Source: Clostridiales bacterium (GTDB lineage Bacteria; Bacillota_A; Clostridia; Peptostreptococcales; Anaerovoracaceae). From it: a DNA stretch of 29,811 nucleotides. The notes under the pieces were generated by a model that saw only the letters and a list, made by a program, of their open reading frames with translations, had not been told where the DNA came from and ran no database searches. The stretch covers positions 1 through 29,811 of the forward strand of contig JAILFI010000211.1 of NCBI GenBank assembly GCA_024697655.1, in the 5' to 3' direction. The position numbers and the translations under genes were made by a program. How positions within the stretch are numbered: the first letter of the stretch is position 1; each line of letters starts with the position of its first letter. This document shows, piece after piece, positions 15,330-23,628 of the stretch.

Positions 15330-16871
15330 ATGCGGACAAAGGGCGCCATTCACCGGATATTACATATTCTGTTCTATCTGCTGATCGCTGTTTTGCTGCT
15401 GTTTTCTGCGGCCGGCGCTTCCATGGCCGACTGGCTCGAGGAAGTGTTTCAGACGACCTTCCGGGAGATCATCTATACTTACCGGCTGGGGTTGCGCGGG
15501 GCGGATACCAGTTTTCTGAGACCGTCGCTTACCGCCTGCCTGAACGGCATTCTGTTTGCGGCCGTTCTGCTGCTGGCGGTGATCCTGGCGGATGTCCTGC
15601 TGACGGGATATTTCTCGCGCAGGAATGAAGAAAAAGGGCAGCCGGGCTGCAGCAGATTCCGGCGGCGGTACAGAGCCGCGGTGCTCGTTTGCTGTCTGCT
15701 GCTCGCGGCAAATACATTTCTGTATGCAGACCAGGTCCTCAAGATCTCGCCTTTTCTGAAAAGCAGGTTTATCAACACTTCCCTGTATGAAAAGGAGTAC
15801 GTAGATCCGGCATCTGTTTCGATCACCTTGAAAGGGGAGCCGCGCAATCTGATCCTCATCTACCTTGAGAGCATGGAAATCACTTATGCGGATCACAAGA
15901 GCGGCGGGGCGCATCAGATCAACATCATACCCGGATTGACGGCGCTCGCGCTGGAAGAGGATACGATCAGTTTTGGTGAACCGGGGGTCGTCAGCGGCAT
16001 CCATGCGCTGACGGGCACAACGTTCACGACAGGGGCGATCCTTGCGAGCACGTCCGGCGTTCCCTTCGCATTCCGGCAGGGGCGCAATATGATGGTGCTG
16101 GAAGACGCCTTCGCGCCGGGACTCATCACCCTCGGGGACATCCTTGAAGGATACGGTTACAGGCAGGTCTTCATGTGCGGCTCCGACGCAGAGTTCGGCG
16201 GCAGAGAGATGCTCATGGAGGAGCATGGCGATTTCGAGATATTCGATTACTATACCGCGATCGTAAAAGGGTATATAGCAAGCGATTACAATGTCTGGTG
16301 GGGCCTGGAAGACCATATTCTCTACGAGATGGCCAAGGATGAGCTGCTGGAACTCGCGGCGGGCGGCCAACCGTTCAATTTCACGATGCTGACGGTGGAT
16401 ACGCATCATGTGGGCGGCTATGTCTGTCCCTGGTGCGGCGACGAATTCCACGATGAGACGGCGAACGTGATCGCCTGTGCGGACAGGCAGATCTGTGCAT
16501 TCATTGCCTGGTGCCGGGAGCAGGATTTCTATGAGAACACGACGATCGTGATCCTGGGCGATCATCCGCGGATGGACAAGGCGCTCGTGTCCGGCGTTCC
16601 GTATTACAACCGGGCAACGTACAACTGCCTGATCAATGCGGATACACACGGCCGTACGGTAGAACAGAAGCGGATCGCAACGATCGTGGATATGTTCCCG
16701 ACGATCCTCGCGGCGTTGGGCTTTGAGATCGAGGGAGACCGGCTGGGGCTCGGTGTGGATCTGTGCTCGGATACGCCGACGCTGGCGGAAGAAAAGGGGT
16801 ATGGCTGGCTGAATGCGGAGGCCGGAAAGAATTCAAAATACTATCAGGAAAACTTTACAAAAGAGCGGTAA
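15330..16871 (+). CDS. OpgB/MdoB-like phosphoglycerol transferase, membrane-anchored sulfatase fold
   Basis: A 513-residue protein with three N-terminal membrane helices (about 10-30, 72-94, 115-133) and an extracytoplasmic alkaline-phosphatase-fold domain. Metal and catalytic motifs: LIYLESME (Glu180), LTGTTFTTGAILAS (probable nucleophile Thr233 by analogy with the NWT-type motif of OpgB), TVDTHHVGG (His359, His360) and VILGDHPRMD (Asp411, His412). A CPWCGDEF CxxC and two further Cys (383, 389) lie between the last two motifs. E. coli OpgB moves phosphoglycerol from phosphatidylglycerol onto periplasmic glucans; placement between tarI and tarJ suggests it decorates or extends this operon's polymer. 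AAAGGG (15314-15319) precedes the ATG by 10 bases. Confidence 0.87.
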   Translation: MRTKGAIHRILHILFYLLIAVLLLFSAAGASMADWLEEVFQTTFREIIYTYRLGLRGADTSFLRPSLTACLNGILFAAVLLLAVILADVLLTGYFSRRNEEKGQPGCSRFRRRYRAAVLVCCLLLAANTFLYADQVLKISPFLKSRFINTSLYEKEYVDPASVSITLKGEPRNLILIYLESMEITYADHKSGGAHQINIIPGLTALALEEDTISFGEPGVVSGIHALTGTTFTTGAILASTSGVPFAFRQGRNMMVLEDAFAPGLITLGDILEGYGYRQVFMCGSDAEFGGREMLMEEHGDFEIFDYYTAIVKGYIASDYNVWWGLEDHILYEMAKDELLELAAGGQPFNFTMLTVDTHHVGGYVCPWCGDEFHDETANVIACADRQICAFIAWCREQDFYENTTIVILGDHPRMDKALVSGVPYYNRATYNCLINADTHGRTVEQKRIATIVDMFPTILAALGFEIEGDRLGLGVDLCSDTPTLAEEKGYGWLNAEAGKNSKYYQENFTKER

Positions 16872-16919
16872 AAGAGAAAGACCGCAGTGCAACATAACGG
16901 ACTGACGAAAGGAGCAGCA

Positions 16920-17951
16920 ATGAAAAACACGATTTACAGACTGATCGAACCGAAAAAGATCGTTGCGTTCGAGGAAGAACTCGACGAGAAGAAAGCAGAA
17001 GGGGTCATCGTCAAACCCACCTATATGTCGATCTGCCATGCGGATCAGAGATACTATCAGGGGCAGCGCGATCCGGAAGTGCTGAAGAAAAAACTGCCGA
17101 TGGCGCTGATCCATGAGTCGATCGGCGAGGTGGTGTACGACCCGCAGGGGGAATTCGCGCCCGGCACGCGCGTGGTCATGGTGCCGAATACACCGTTTGA
17201 AAAGGATCCTGTCATCGGAGGAAACTATCTGCGCACGTCCAAGTTCCGCGCGAGCGGGTATGACGGGTTCATGCAGACCTATGTGGAGATGCGCAGAGAT
17301 CTGCTCCTGCCGCTGCCCGAGGGCATTGCGCCGGAGCTGCTGGCCTTCCTCGAGATCTGCACGGTAGACTTCCACATCGTCAGCCGGTTTGACAAGATCG
17401 CGGACGAAAGACGCGATGTGCTCGGCGTCTGGGGCGAGGGCAACATGGGATATATCACTGCGCTGTTCCTCAAATACCGCTACCCGCAGGCCAAGATCCT
17501 CGTGTTCGGTGTCGTCAAGGAAAAGCTGGATGAGATCCACTTTGCGGACGGCGTCTATCAGGTTTCCGACATCCCGGAAGATGTGTATGTAGACCATGCG
17601 TTCGAATGCGTCGGCGGCCGTGCGAGCGGCATCGCCGTCAACCAGATCATCAACGATGTGATCCGCCCGGAGGGCACGATCGCCCTGTCCGGCGTCAGCG
17701 AGGATCCCGTTCCGATCAACACCCGCATGGTGCTTGAGAAGGGGCTGCGGCTGTTCGGTTCGAGCCGGTCGACAGAGAAGGACTTCGCAGAGACACTGCA
17801 GTTCTATGTCGATCATCCGGAAGTCCCGAAGGCGCTTGAGCGCGTGGTCGGGAAGACCATGACGATCGATTCGATCGACGATATCCATGCCGCATTTGAA
17901 GAAGACATCAATAATCCGAGTGCGAAGACCGTGCTCAAATGGAACCTGTAA
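16920..17951 (+). CDS. tarJ: Ribulose-5-phosphate reductase (NADPH), TarJ type
   Basis: Zinc-dependent medium-chain dehydrogenase/reductase that reduces D-ribulose-5-phosphate to D-ribitol-5-phosphate, the TarI substrate. The 343 residues show SICHADQRYYQG (zinc ligand Cys39), IHESIGEVV (the GHE-type motif), LEICTVDFHIV and the Rossmann loop VWGEGNMGYITALF. Length and motifs match TarJ rather than sorbitol dehydrogenase, and the tarI context agrees. ATG 16920 has AAAGGAG (16908-16914) 5 bases upstream. The giant polymerase gene starts 41 bases after its stop. Confidence 0.92.
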   Translation: MKNTIYRLIEPKKIVAFEEELDEKKAEGVIVKPTYMSICHADQRYYQGQRDPEVLKKKLPMALIHESIGEVVYDPQGEFAPGTRVVMVPNTPFEKDPVIGGNYLRTSKFRASGYDGFMQTYVEMRRDLLLPLPEGIAPELLAFLEICTVDFHIVSRFDKIADERRDVLGVWGEGNMGYITALFLKYRYPQAKILVFGVVKEKLDEIHFADGVYQVSDIPEDVYVDHAFECVGGRASGIAVNQIINDVIRPEGTIALSGVSEDPVPINTRMVLEKGLRLFGSSRSTEKDFAETLQFYVDHPEVPKALERVVGKTMTIDSIDDIHAAFEEDINNPSAKTVLKWNL

Positions 17952-17992
17952 ACAGACAGCAGCAAGGCCAAGCATTGAAAAGGAATACGTTC

Positions 17993-20900
17993 ATGCCAAA
18001 AGTCAGTATCATCATACCGATCTACAACGCAGAGGAGAAACTCGACCGCACGATGGAGTCTGTCCTGAGACAGACACTTCGCGATATTGAAGTACTCCTG
18101 ATCGACGACGGTTCGCAGGACCGGACGGTCGAGATCGCCCGGGCCTGGGAAGAAAAAGACGACCGCGTGCGCCTGATCGTGAACGAACATAACATGGGCG
18201 TTTCGAAGACCCGTAACGTCGGGCTCGACAACGCAGCCGGCGAATTTATCCGGTTCGTCGACGGCGATGATACGATCCCTGAGGCGTCCACGTATAACAT
18301 GGTAAAGATCGCGGAGAAAGAGAACGCGGACATCGTGATCGGCATCATGCGGCGCCAGAGCGCAGTCAGCGCGTACAATTTCGGCCGCACGGTCAAACTG
18401 GCCAGGCAGAAGAAGATCAGCAAGTACGATGAAAACCTGATCCATTCGTTCTCTGTCTGCAACAAGATGTTCCGCCGGTCCCTGCTCGAGGAGAACGGGC
18501 TGCGGTTCCGTCCGTTCAAGCATGCGGAAGACGGGCTGTTCCTGTACGAGTGCCTCCAGTGCACCGACAGGATCAACGGCTACGGCAAGATCGCCTACGT
18601 TTACGACAAGCCGGAGTTCTTCGAAGCCCCGTCCACCACGCAGAATCTGACCAAAGAGATGCTGGATGGCATTCTGGATATTTCGGAGCGGATCCGCTCC
18701 CTCGACCCTGACGCGCCGCAGGAATTCGTCGATAATTTCAACGCACGCATTCTGGGGATCACCCTGATCAACGAGTATTACCGGAAGATCTGGCGGCTGG
18801 ATCCGGATGTCGTGCCGGTCCTCCTGGAGAAGATCCGGGAGTACTGGGCGATCCTGCCTGACAAACAGCGCAACGACGTCATCCGCATGAACAGGGATCT
18901 GCCTGTCGCGATGGGGCTCGGCGACCGGGCTGAGGTGGCGGCGCAGGCGGTATTCACGATCGTGATCGGGCCGGGCGTCAGTCCGTCGCATTTGCCGGTG
19001 CTGCTCGAATCGCTTTACTACCAGCGGATGCCGCTCTTCGTCGTGGTCATCCATCCGTCTCTGGCGGATGCGGTCCCGGCGCACCTGAGAGACGCGGAGA
19101 ACCTGACCGTTGCGGAGGATACGGAAGACTTCTATGACCGGCAGGCCGATACCTGCACGGGCAGTTATATTTCGTTTATCGATGAAGACGTCACCTTTAC
19201 GTTCGATACGCTGAGCGTTGCGTACAACCGCCTGCAGAAGAATGTCGAAGTGGTCGGCGGCAACATTATCCTGTTCGACGGCAAAGAGATCTCTTACTCC
19301 GATACGTATGAATACGCCTATGCGGAATATGCTGCCGGCAGGACGAATGAGTACCCCGCCCACGATGAACTGGACGGACTGCTTTCCAACAAGTTTATTA
19401 AAGTATCGGCGATCCGCCGCGCGGGCATCATCTTCGGCGACGACCCGAAGAGTGCGCTCCCCGAGCTGTACAGGTACTGCACGCACGGGCGCTACCGCGG
19501 GATCCGTTATGCGGCTTCGATCGACGTAGATGCTCTGTGGGACCGCATCGAACAGCCTGCCGTGCCGGAACGTCTGGAAAAGTACAAGGTGGAAGCAACG
19601 ACCGGGAAGGAAAAGAAAACGGATATCATCCCGTTCCTCAAGGATACGCTGCGTCACCGGGTCAACCGGAAAGCGCTGTTCGTCGGCAGAGAAGGCGTGC
19701 TCCACGGCGCTATGAAAGAGATCTACGACCGGTTTGACGGACCCAAGGCAAAAGCGTCTGCGGAAGTGGACGGGATGCCGGCTGTGAAGCGGTCGCTGTT
19801 TTACCGGCGGCACAGGATCGTTTTTATGGAAGGGATGGACGGGTTCCTCAAGACAAAGGTGCTCCATGGAGGCGAAAAGTGTTACCCGATGATCAACCGG
19901 CTCGTACACGGGGACACCGAGATCGAAGAGGCTGCCGCATATCTGCAGCAGGTCGCGCGTGAAGAGCGGGCCAGGCCGGTGCACAGCCTCGGCTATGCGA
20001 AGAACAAAGTTTCCCAGTATCTGATCGACAACAAGAAGGTGCGCAAGGCACTGTTCCTGACGCTCAACAGGACATTCAGCCGCGTCGTCCCGCTCGGGAA
20101 GAACAAAGTCCTCTTCGTATCCGACGGAAGAGAGCAGCTTGGCGGCAACATGCAGTATGTCCACGACCAGCTGCCGGACAGGATGCGTCCGTATTTTGAC
20201 TTCACGGGCAACAAGTGGACCTTCCACCGGATGCGCGATTATATCAAACTGATCTACCGGATCAGCACCTGTAAATACATCATTCTGGAAGATTTCTACC
20301 GTCTGATGGAGAATATGAAAGTCCGCAAAGGGCAGGAGATCTGCCAGCTGTGGCATGCGGCAGGCGCGTACAAGAAATTCGCGCACAGCCGCGCGGAGGG
20401 GGCCGAGGCGATCAAGATCCACTCCGGATATGAGAAGTATACGAAGGCGATCGTCAGCGCGCCGGCGATCCGGGGCGATTATGCGGAAGCGTTCCACATT
20501 TCCGCAGACCGTGTCCAGGCGACGGGCATCCCGCGGACGGACATCTTCTTCGATGAAGATGCCGTAGAAAAGACCAAGGCGTCCATCTATGAGGAGTATC
20601 CGGCATTCAAAGAAAAGAAGGTCATCCTCTTCGCGCCGACTTACCGCGGAAGAACGCTCGCAGAGGCGGATTACGACTTCAGCAAGATCGATCCGGACGT
20701 GCTGTATGAACAGTTGAAGGATGATTACGTCTTCATCTTCAAATGGCACCCCGCTACGTATGAAACGCTGCGGGAGGGCAATCTGTCGACGTTCCAGGAT
20801 GAGAAATACCACGGTTTCTTCTACGATCTGTCCGACCAGCGCGACATCAACGATCTGCTGCTGGTGACAGATATCATGATCACGGATTATTCGTCGGTCA

Positions 20901-22774
20901 TCTTCGACTACCTGCTGGTCGATAAACCGATCATCTACTATGCGTATGATCTGGAAGAATACAGCGGCGGCCGCGGGCTGTACTACGCTTTTGAGGAGTA
21001 TCTCTACGGTCCGGTCGTACGTGACATCGACAGTCTGATCGAGGCGATCCGGAAAGCAGACCCCTGCGAGGAGTTGCGGGAAGCGTTCCGGAACAAGTTC
21101 ATGAGCGCCTGCGACGGCCATGCGACGGAGAAGACGGTCGACTATATCTTCCGGAACAAACTGCCTGCCAGCGCAGCCGGCTCGGAGAACGTTGTCATGC
21201 AGCGTGCGAAGGCGACGGGCAAACTGCCTGCAGCGCCGGTCGAGGTCCATGCCGTCCGCGACCGGGGAGAAAAGATCTCCGTGGAGGGCATCGTCTACAG
21301 CACGCCTGAAAAGAAGATCATACCGGCGCTGGAGAGCGAGTCCAACCAACGGTATGAGACGGCTGTAAAACCATATCCGAAGGCGGATGTGTACGGAGAT
21401 GACGGCGGCCTTCTTATGGAGGCGGAGAGTTTCCGTGCCGATCTGCCGAAACGGCTTTCAGAAGCGTATTTCTTTGTGGATACCGGCAACGGGCTGCCGC
21501 AGAGAACGGAAGTGGCTTTCCTGAACACGTCCGGACTGGCCGCGAAAAACGCGCCGAAGAAGGTGCTGGGCAGCCACACTGTTTCGCGGAGCGGCCAGAA
21601 ACTGGTCGTCCGGGAAGGGGCCGATACAGCTGCAGCGATCCCGGAAATGAAGGAAGTCAGAAGCCTGCTCCTGCACGGGCATCCGCGCGCTGCACGGAAA
21701 AAACTCCGGGAGAGGGAACGGCTGCTGGCGCTTGGCAGCGGAGAGCATCTGTCCGACACGACCGCGCTCATCACGATCCGCGGTGAAAAGCTGGAAGACA
21801 ACCTGTCTCTGCTGCAGAAAGAACTGACGGTCCCGGTGACGACCTTTGCGCACCGCCGTCCGTTCGACGACAGGACGACGACCGATCTGTACAAAAAGCT
21901 GTTCGGCAGCAAGGTGGTCGTCACCGATGACTACATGTGGCTCTACCGTACCTATCCGAAGCCGGAAGGCCAGAAGCTCGTACAGGTCTGGCACGCCTGC
22001 GGCGCCTTCAAAAAATTCGGCGTCGACGGGACGTCGATGTTCCCGGCTGTGGACGCGCTGACGCACCAGTACTACGATCTGGTGGCGGTGAGTTCGGAGG
22101 CGGTCAGGCCGATCTATGCGCAGGCCTTCGATATCGATATCGAAAAGGTGCAGGCGTTGGGGTCGCCGCGCACGGACCTGCTGTTCGATGAGGCGTGGAA
22201 AGAAGAAAAGCGCCGGAGGATCTACGAGCAGCACCCGGAATGGCAGGGCAAGCAGATCATCCTCTATGCCCCGACTTTCCGCGATCTGCCCGGTATTCCG
22301 CGCAGCCGGTTCAGACCGGTGCTTGATTTCGGCAGACTGTCCGCGTCGCTGCGGGAGGACCAGATCTTCCTGCTCTGCCCGCATCCTGTGATGACGGAGC
22401 AGATCGTTACGCAGCAGTACGGGAACGTGAAGGAAGTGCGGGATTTCAGCACGATGGATATGATGCTGATCTCGGATCTTCTGATCACGGATTACTCTTC
22501 GGTCATCTTTGAGTATTCCTTGCTCGGCAAACCGGTCGCGTTCTACTGCTATGACTACGATGACTATGACAGAGATTTCTATCTGGATTATGAAACAGAA
22601 CTTCCCGGTGAACTGTTCAAGACGGAGGAAGCGCTGCTCGCCTATCTGGCGGAAGGACAGTTCCCGGCAGACGAACGGCAGACACGGTTCGTAGAGACCT
22701 ATATGAGTGCCTGTGACGGGCACAGCGCGGAACGGATCGCGCGTGCGATCGAAGCGCTCGGCGGGAGACAATAA
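17993..22774 (+). CDS. Giant multi-module teichoic-acid polymerase: GT2, GT2-like, CDP-alditol phosphotransferase A, beta-rich linker, CDP-alditol phosphotransferase B
   Basis: The 1593-residue product appears to combine a sugar transferase with two CDP-glycerol/CDP-ribitol phosphotransferases, acting on lipid-linked polymer at the cytoplasmic face. Modules: GT2 (1-310; LLIDDGS at Asp38-39 and DGDD at 90-93); a GT2-like segment (about 318-525; FTIVIGPG, FIDEDVTF with DED at 397-399); a poorly defined segment (525-680); phosphotransferase A (about 685-1060; His788 in LWHAAGAYKKF, His919 in KWHPATY, TDYSS with Asp965); a beta-rich linker (1060-1260); and phosphotransferase B (1260-1593; His1334 in VWHACGAFKKF, His1464 in CPHPVM, Asp1500 in TDYSS). 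All key His and Asp residues are present in both transferase modules. ATG 17993 has AAAAGGA (17978-17984) 8 bases upstream and starts the GT2 strand MPKVSIIIPIYN. GT2-TagF fusions are known; two phosphotransferase modules plus a second GT-A-like segment seem unusual. Confidence 0.92.
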   Translation: MPKVSIIIPIYNAEEKLDRTMESVLRQTLRDIEVLLIDDGSQDRTVEIARAWEEKDDRVRLIVNEHNMGVSKTRNVGLDNAAGEFIRFVDGDDTIPEASTYNMVKIAEKENADIVIGIMRRQSAVSAYNFGRTVKLARQKKISKYDENLIHSFSVCNKMFRRSLLEENGLRFRPFKHAEDGLFLYECLQCTDRINGYGKIAYVYDKPEFFEAPSTTQNLTKEMLDGILDISERIRSLDPDAPQEFVDNFNARILGITLINEYYRKIWRLDPDVVPVLLEKIREYWAILPDKQRNDVIRMNRDLPVAMGLGDRAEVAAQAVFTIVIGPGVSPSHLPVLLESLYYQRMPLFVVVIHPSLADAVPAHLRDAENLTVAEDTEDFYDRQADTCTGSYISFIDEDVTFTFDTLSVAYNRLQKNVEVVGGNIILFDGKEISYSDTYEYAYAEYAAGRTNEYPAHDELDGLLSNKFIKVSAIRRAGIIFGDDPKSALPELYRYCTHGRYRGIRYAASIDVDALWDRIEQPAVPERLEKYKVEATTGKEKKTDIIPFLKDTLRHRVNRKALFVGREGVLHGAMKEIYDRFDGPKAKASAEVDGMPAVKRSLFYRRHRIVFMEGMDGFLKTKVLHGGEKCYPMINRLVHGDTEIEEAAAYLQQVAREERARPVHSLGYAKNKVSQYLIDNKKVRKALFLTLNRTFSRVVPLGKNKVLFVSDGREQLGGNMQYVHDQLPDRMRPYFDFTGNKWTFHRMRDYIKLIYRISTCKYIILEDFYRLMENMKVRKGQEICQLWHAAGAYKKFAHSRAEGAEAIKIHSGYEKYTKAIVSAPAIRGDYAEAFHISADRVQATGIPRTDIFFDEDAVEKTKASIYEEYPAFKEKKVILFAPTYRGRTLAEADYDFSKIDPDVLYEQLKDDYVFIFKWHPATYETLREGNLSTFQDEKYHGFFYDLSDQRDINDLLLVTDIMITDYSSVIFDYLLVDKPIIYYAYDLEEYSGGRGLYYAFEEYLYGPVVRDIDSLIEAIRKADPCEELREAFRNKFMSACDGHATEKTVDYIFRNKLPASAAGSENVVMQRAKATGKLPAAPVEVHAVRDRGEKISVEGIVYSTPEKKIIPALESESNQRYETAVKPYPKADVYGDDGGLLMEAESFRADLPKRLSEAYFFVDTGNGLPQRTEVAFLNTSGLAAKNAPKKVLGSHTVSRSGQKLVVREGADTAAAIPEMKEVRSLLLHGHPRAARKKLRERERLLALGSGEHLSDTTALITIRGEKLEDNLSLLQKELTVPVTTFAHRRPFDDRTTTDLYKKLFGSKVVVTDDYMWLYRTYPKPEGQKLVQVWHACGAFKKFGVDGTSMFPAVDALTHQYYDLVAVSSEAVRPIYAQAFDIDIEKVQALGSPRTDLLFDEAWKEEKRRRIYEQHPEWQGKQIILYAPTFRDLPGIPRSRFRPVLDFGRLSASLREDQIFLLCPHPVMTEQIVTQQYGNVKEVRDFSTMDMMLISDLLITDYSSVIFEYSLLGKPVAFYCYDYDDYDRDFYLDYETELPGELFKTEEALLAYLAEGQFPADERQTRFVETYMSACDGHSAERIARAIEALGGRQ

Positions 22775-22787
22775 CAGGAGAGAGGAT

Positions 22788-23624
22788 ATGATCATCAAAG
22801 AAGGCGGGGAGCAGGTAGAGGCTCCTGTAAACAATACGATCATCGGGAACTTCCAGGAGAAGAACTGCCGGATCACGTTCAAGGGCACCGGCAACATCCT
22901 GTGCTGTGAGGACGATACCCGGCTGCAGGACTGCAACATCACGTTCTGTTCAGACAACGCGGTCGTTTATCTTGCTGCCAACAGGCGCCACTGGACGAAA
23001 ATGAAGATCGACGCCTGGCGGGACACGTCGGTGTATGTCGGAAGGAACAACTATTTCAACGGGATCCTGACAGCGATCGTTTCCGAGCGGAAGAACCTGC
23101 TCATCGGGGACAACGGGGTCTTTTCGTTCGGCATCTGGCTGCGCACCGCAGACCCGCATCTGATCTATTCCATCGAGACGAACGAACGGATCAACCCCAG
23201 CAAAAGCATTCTGATCGGCGACCATGTGTGGCTGGGACAGAATGCCCTGATCCTGAAGGGGACGCAGATCGGCTCCGGCAGTGTGCTTGCGGCCGGCGCG
23301 GTGATCGCAGGCAAAAAAATGCTGTCCAATACAGTCTGGGGCGGCAATCCCGCCTGTCAGATCAAGGACGGCATCTTTTTCTCGGGGGAGAGTGTGCACA
23401 ACTACACCGCGGAGCAGACCGCGGCGTCCATGAAGTCGAAAGAAAACAAGTATATTTTTAAACTGAAGGGCAAGCAGGTCACTCTGGCAGATGCAGATGC
23501 CAAACTCGAAGGCAGGACACCGGAAGAGAGGCTCGCGGTCCTGCGGGAGCTGGCAGCTGACAACACGGACCGGAACCGGTTCTGCATTTCATCCGGCAGG
23601 AAGAAACTGCTGGGAAGGTTCTAG
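22788..23624 (+). CDS. Hexapeptide-repeat (left-handed beta-helix) acetyltransferase
   Basis: A 278-residue xenobiotic/maltose-type acetyltransferase. Hexapeptide turns run through IGDNGVFSFGIW and IGDHVWLGQNALILKGTQIG to GSVLAAGAVIAG. His124 in RTADPHLIY lines up with the catalytic His of the SDGHP motif, and NERINPSKSILIGDHVW is the family core. The first 100 residues are a beta-rich, less conserved extension, and about 75 polar C-terminal residues follow the beta-helix. Likely role: O- or N-acetylation of a sugar in, or precursor to, the operon's polymer (inference from position). AGGAGAGAGG just before ATG 22788 is a strong ribosome binding site. It ends the operon, 4 bases from the stop of the convergent CHAP gene. 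Confidence 0.88.
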   Translation: MIIKEGGEQVEAPVNNTIIGNFQEKNCRITFKGTGNILCCEDDTRLQDCNITFCSDNAVVYLAANRRHWTKMKIDAWRDTSVYVGRNNYFNGILTAIVSERKNLLIGDNGVFSFGIWLRTADPHLIYSIETNERINPSKSILIGDHVWLGQNALILKGTQIGSGSVLAAGAVIAGKKMLSNTVWGGNPACQIKDGIFFSGESVHNYTAEQTAASMKSKENKYIFKLKGKQVTLADADAKLEGRTPEERLAVLRELAADNTDRNRFCISSGRKKLLGRF

Positions 23625-23628
23625 GCGT

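Noticed and set aside
17813..21349. 1178-residue open frame on the minus strand inside the giant polymerase gene
   Set aside because: It is antisense to a gene with clear domain motifs, has no recognisable domain or ribosome binding site, and its composition (rich in Arg, Asp, Val, His) is what a GC-rich gene yields in this antisense frame.
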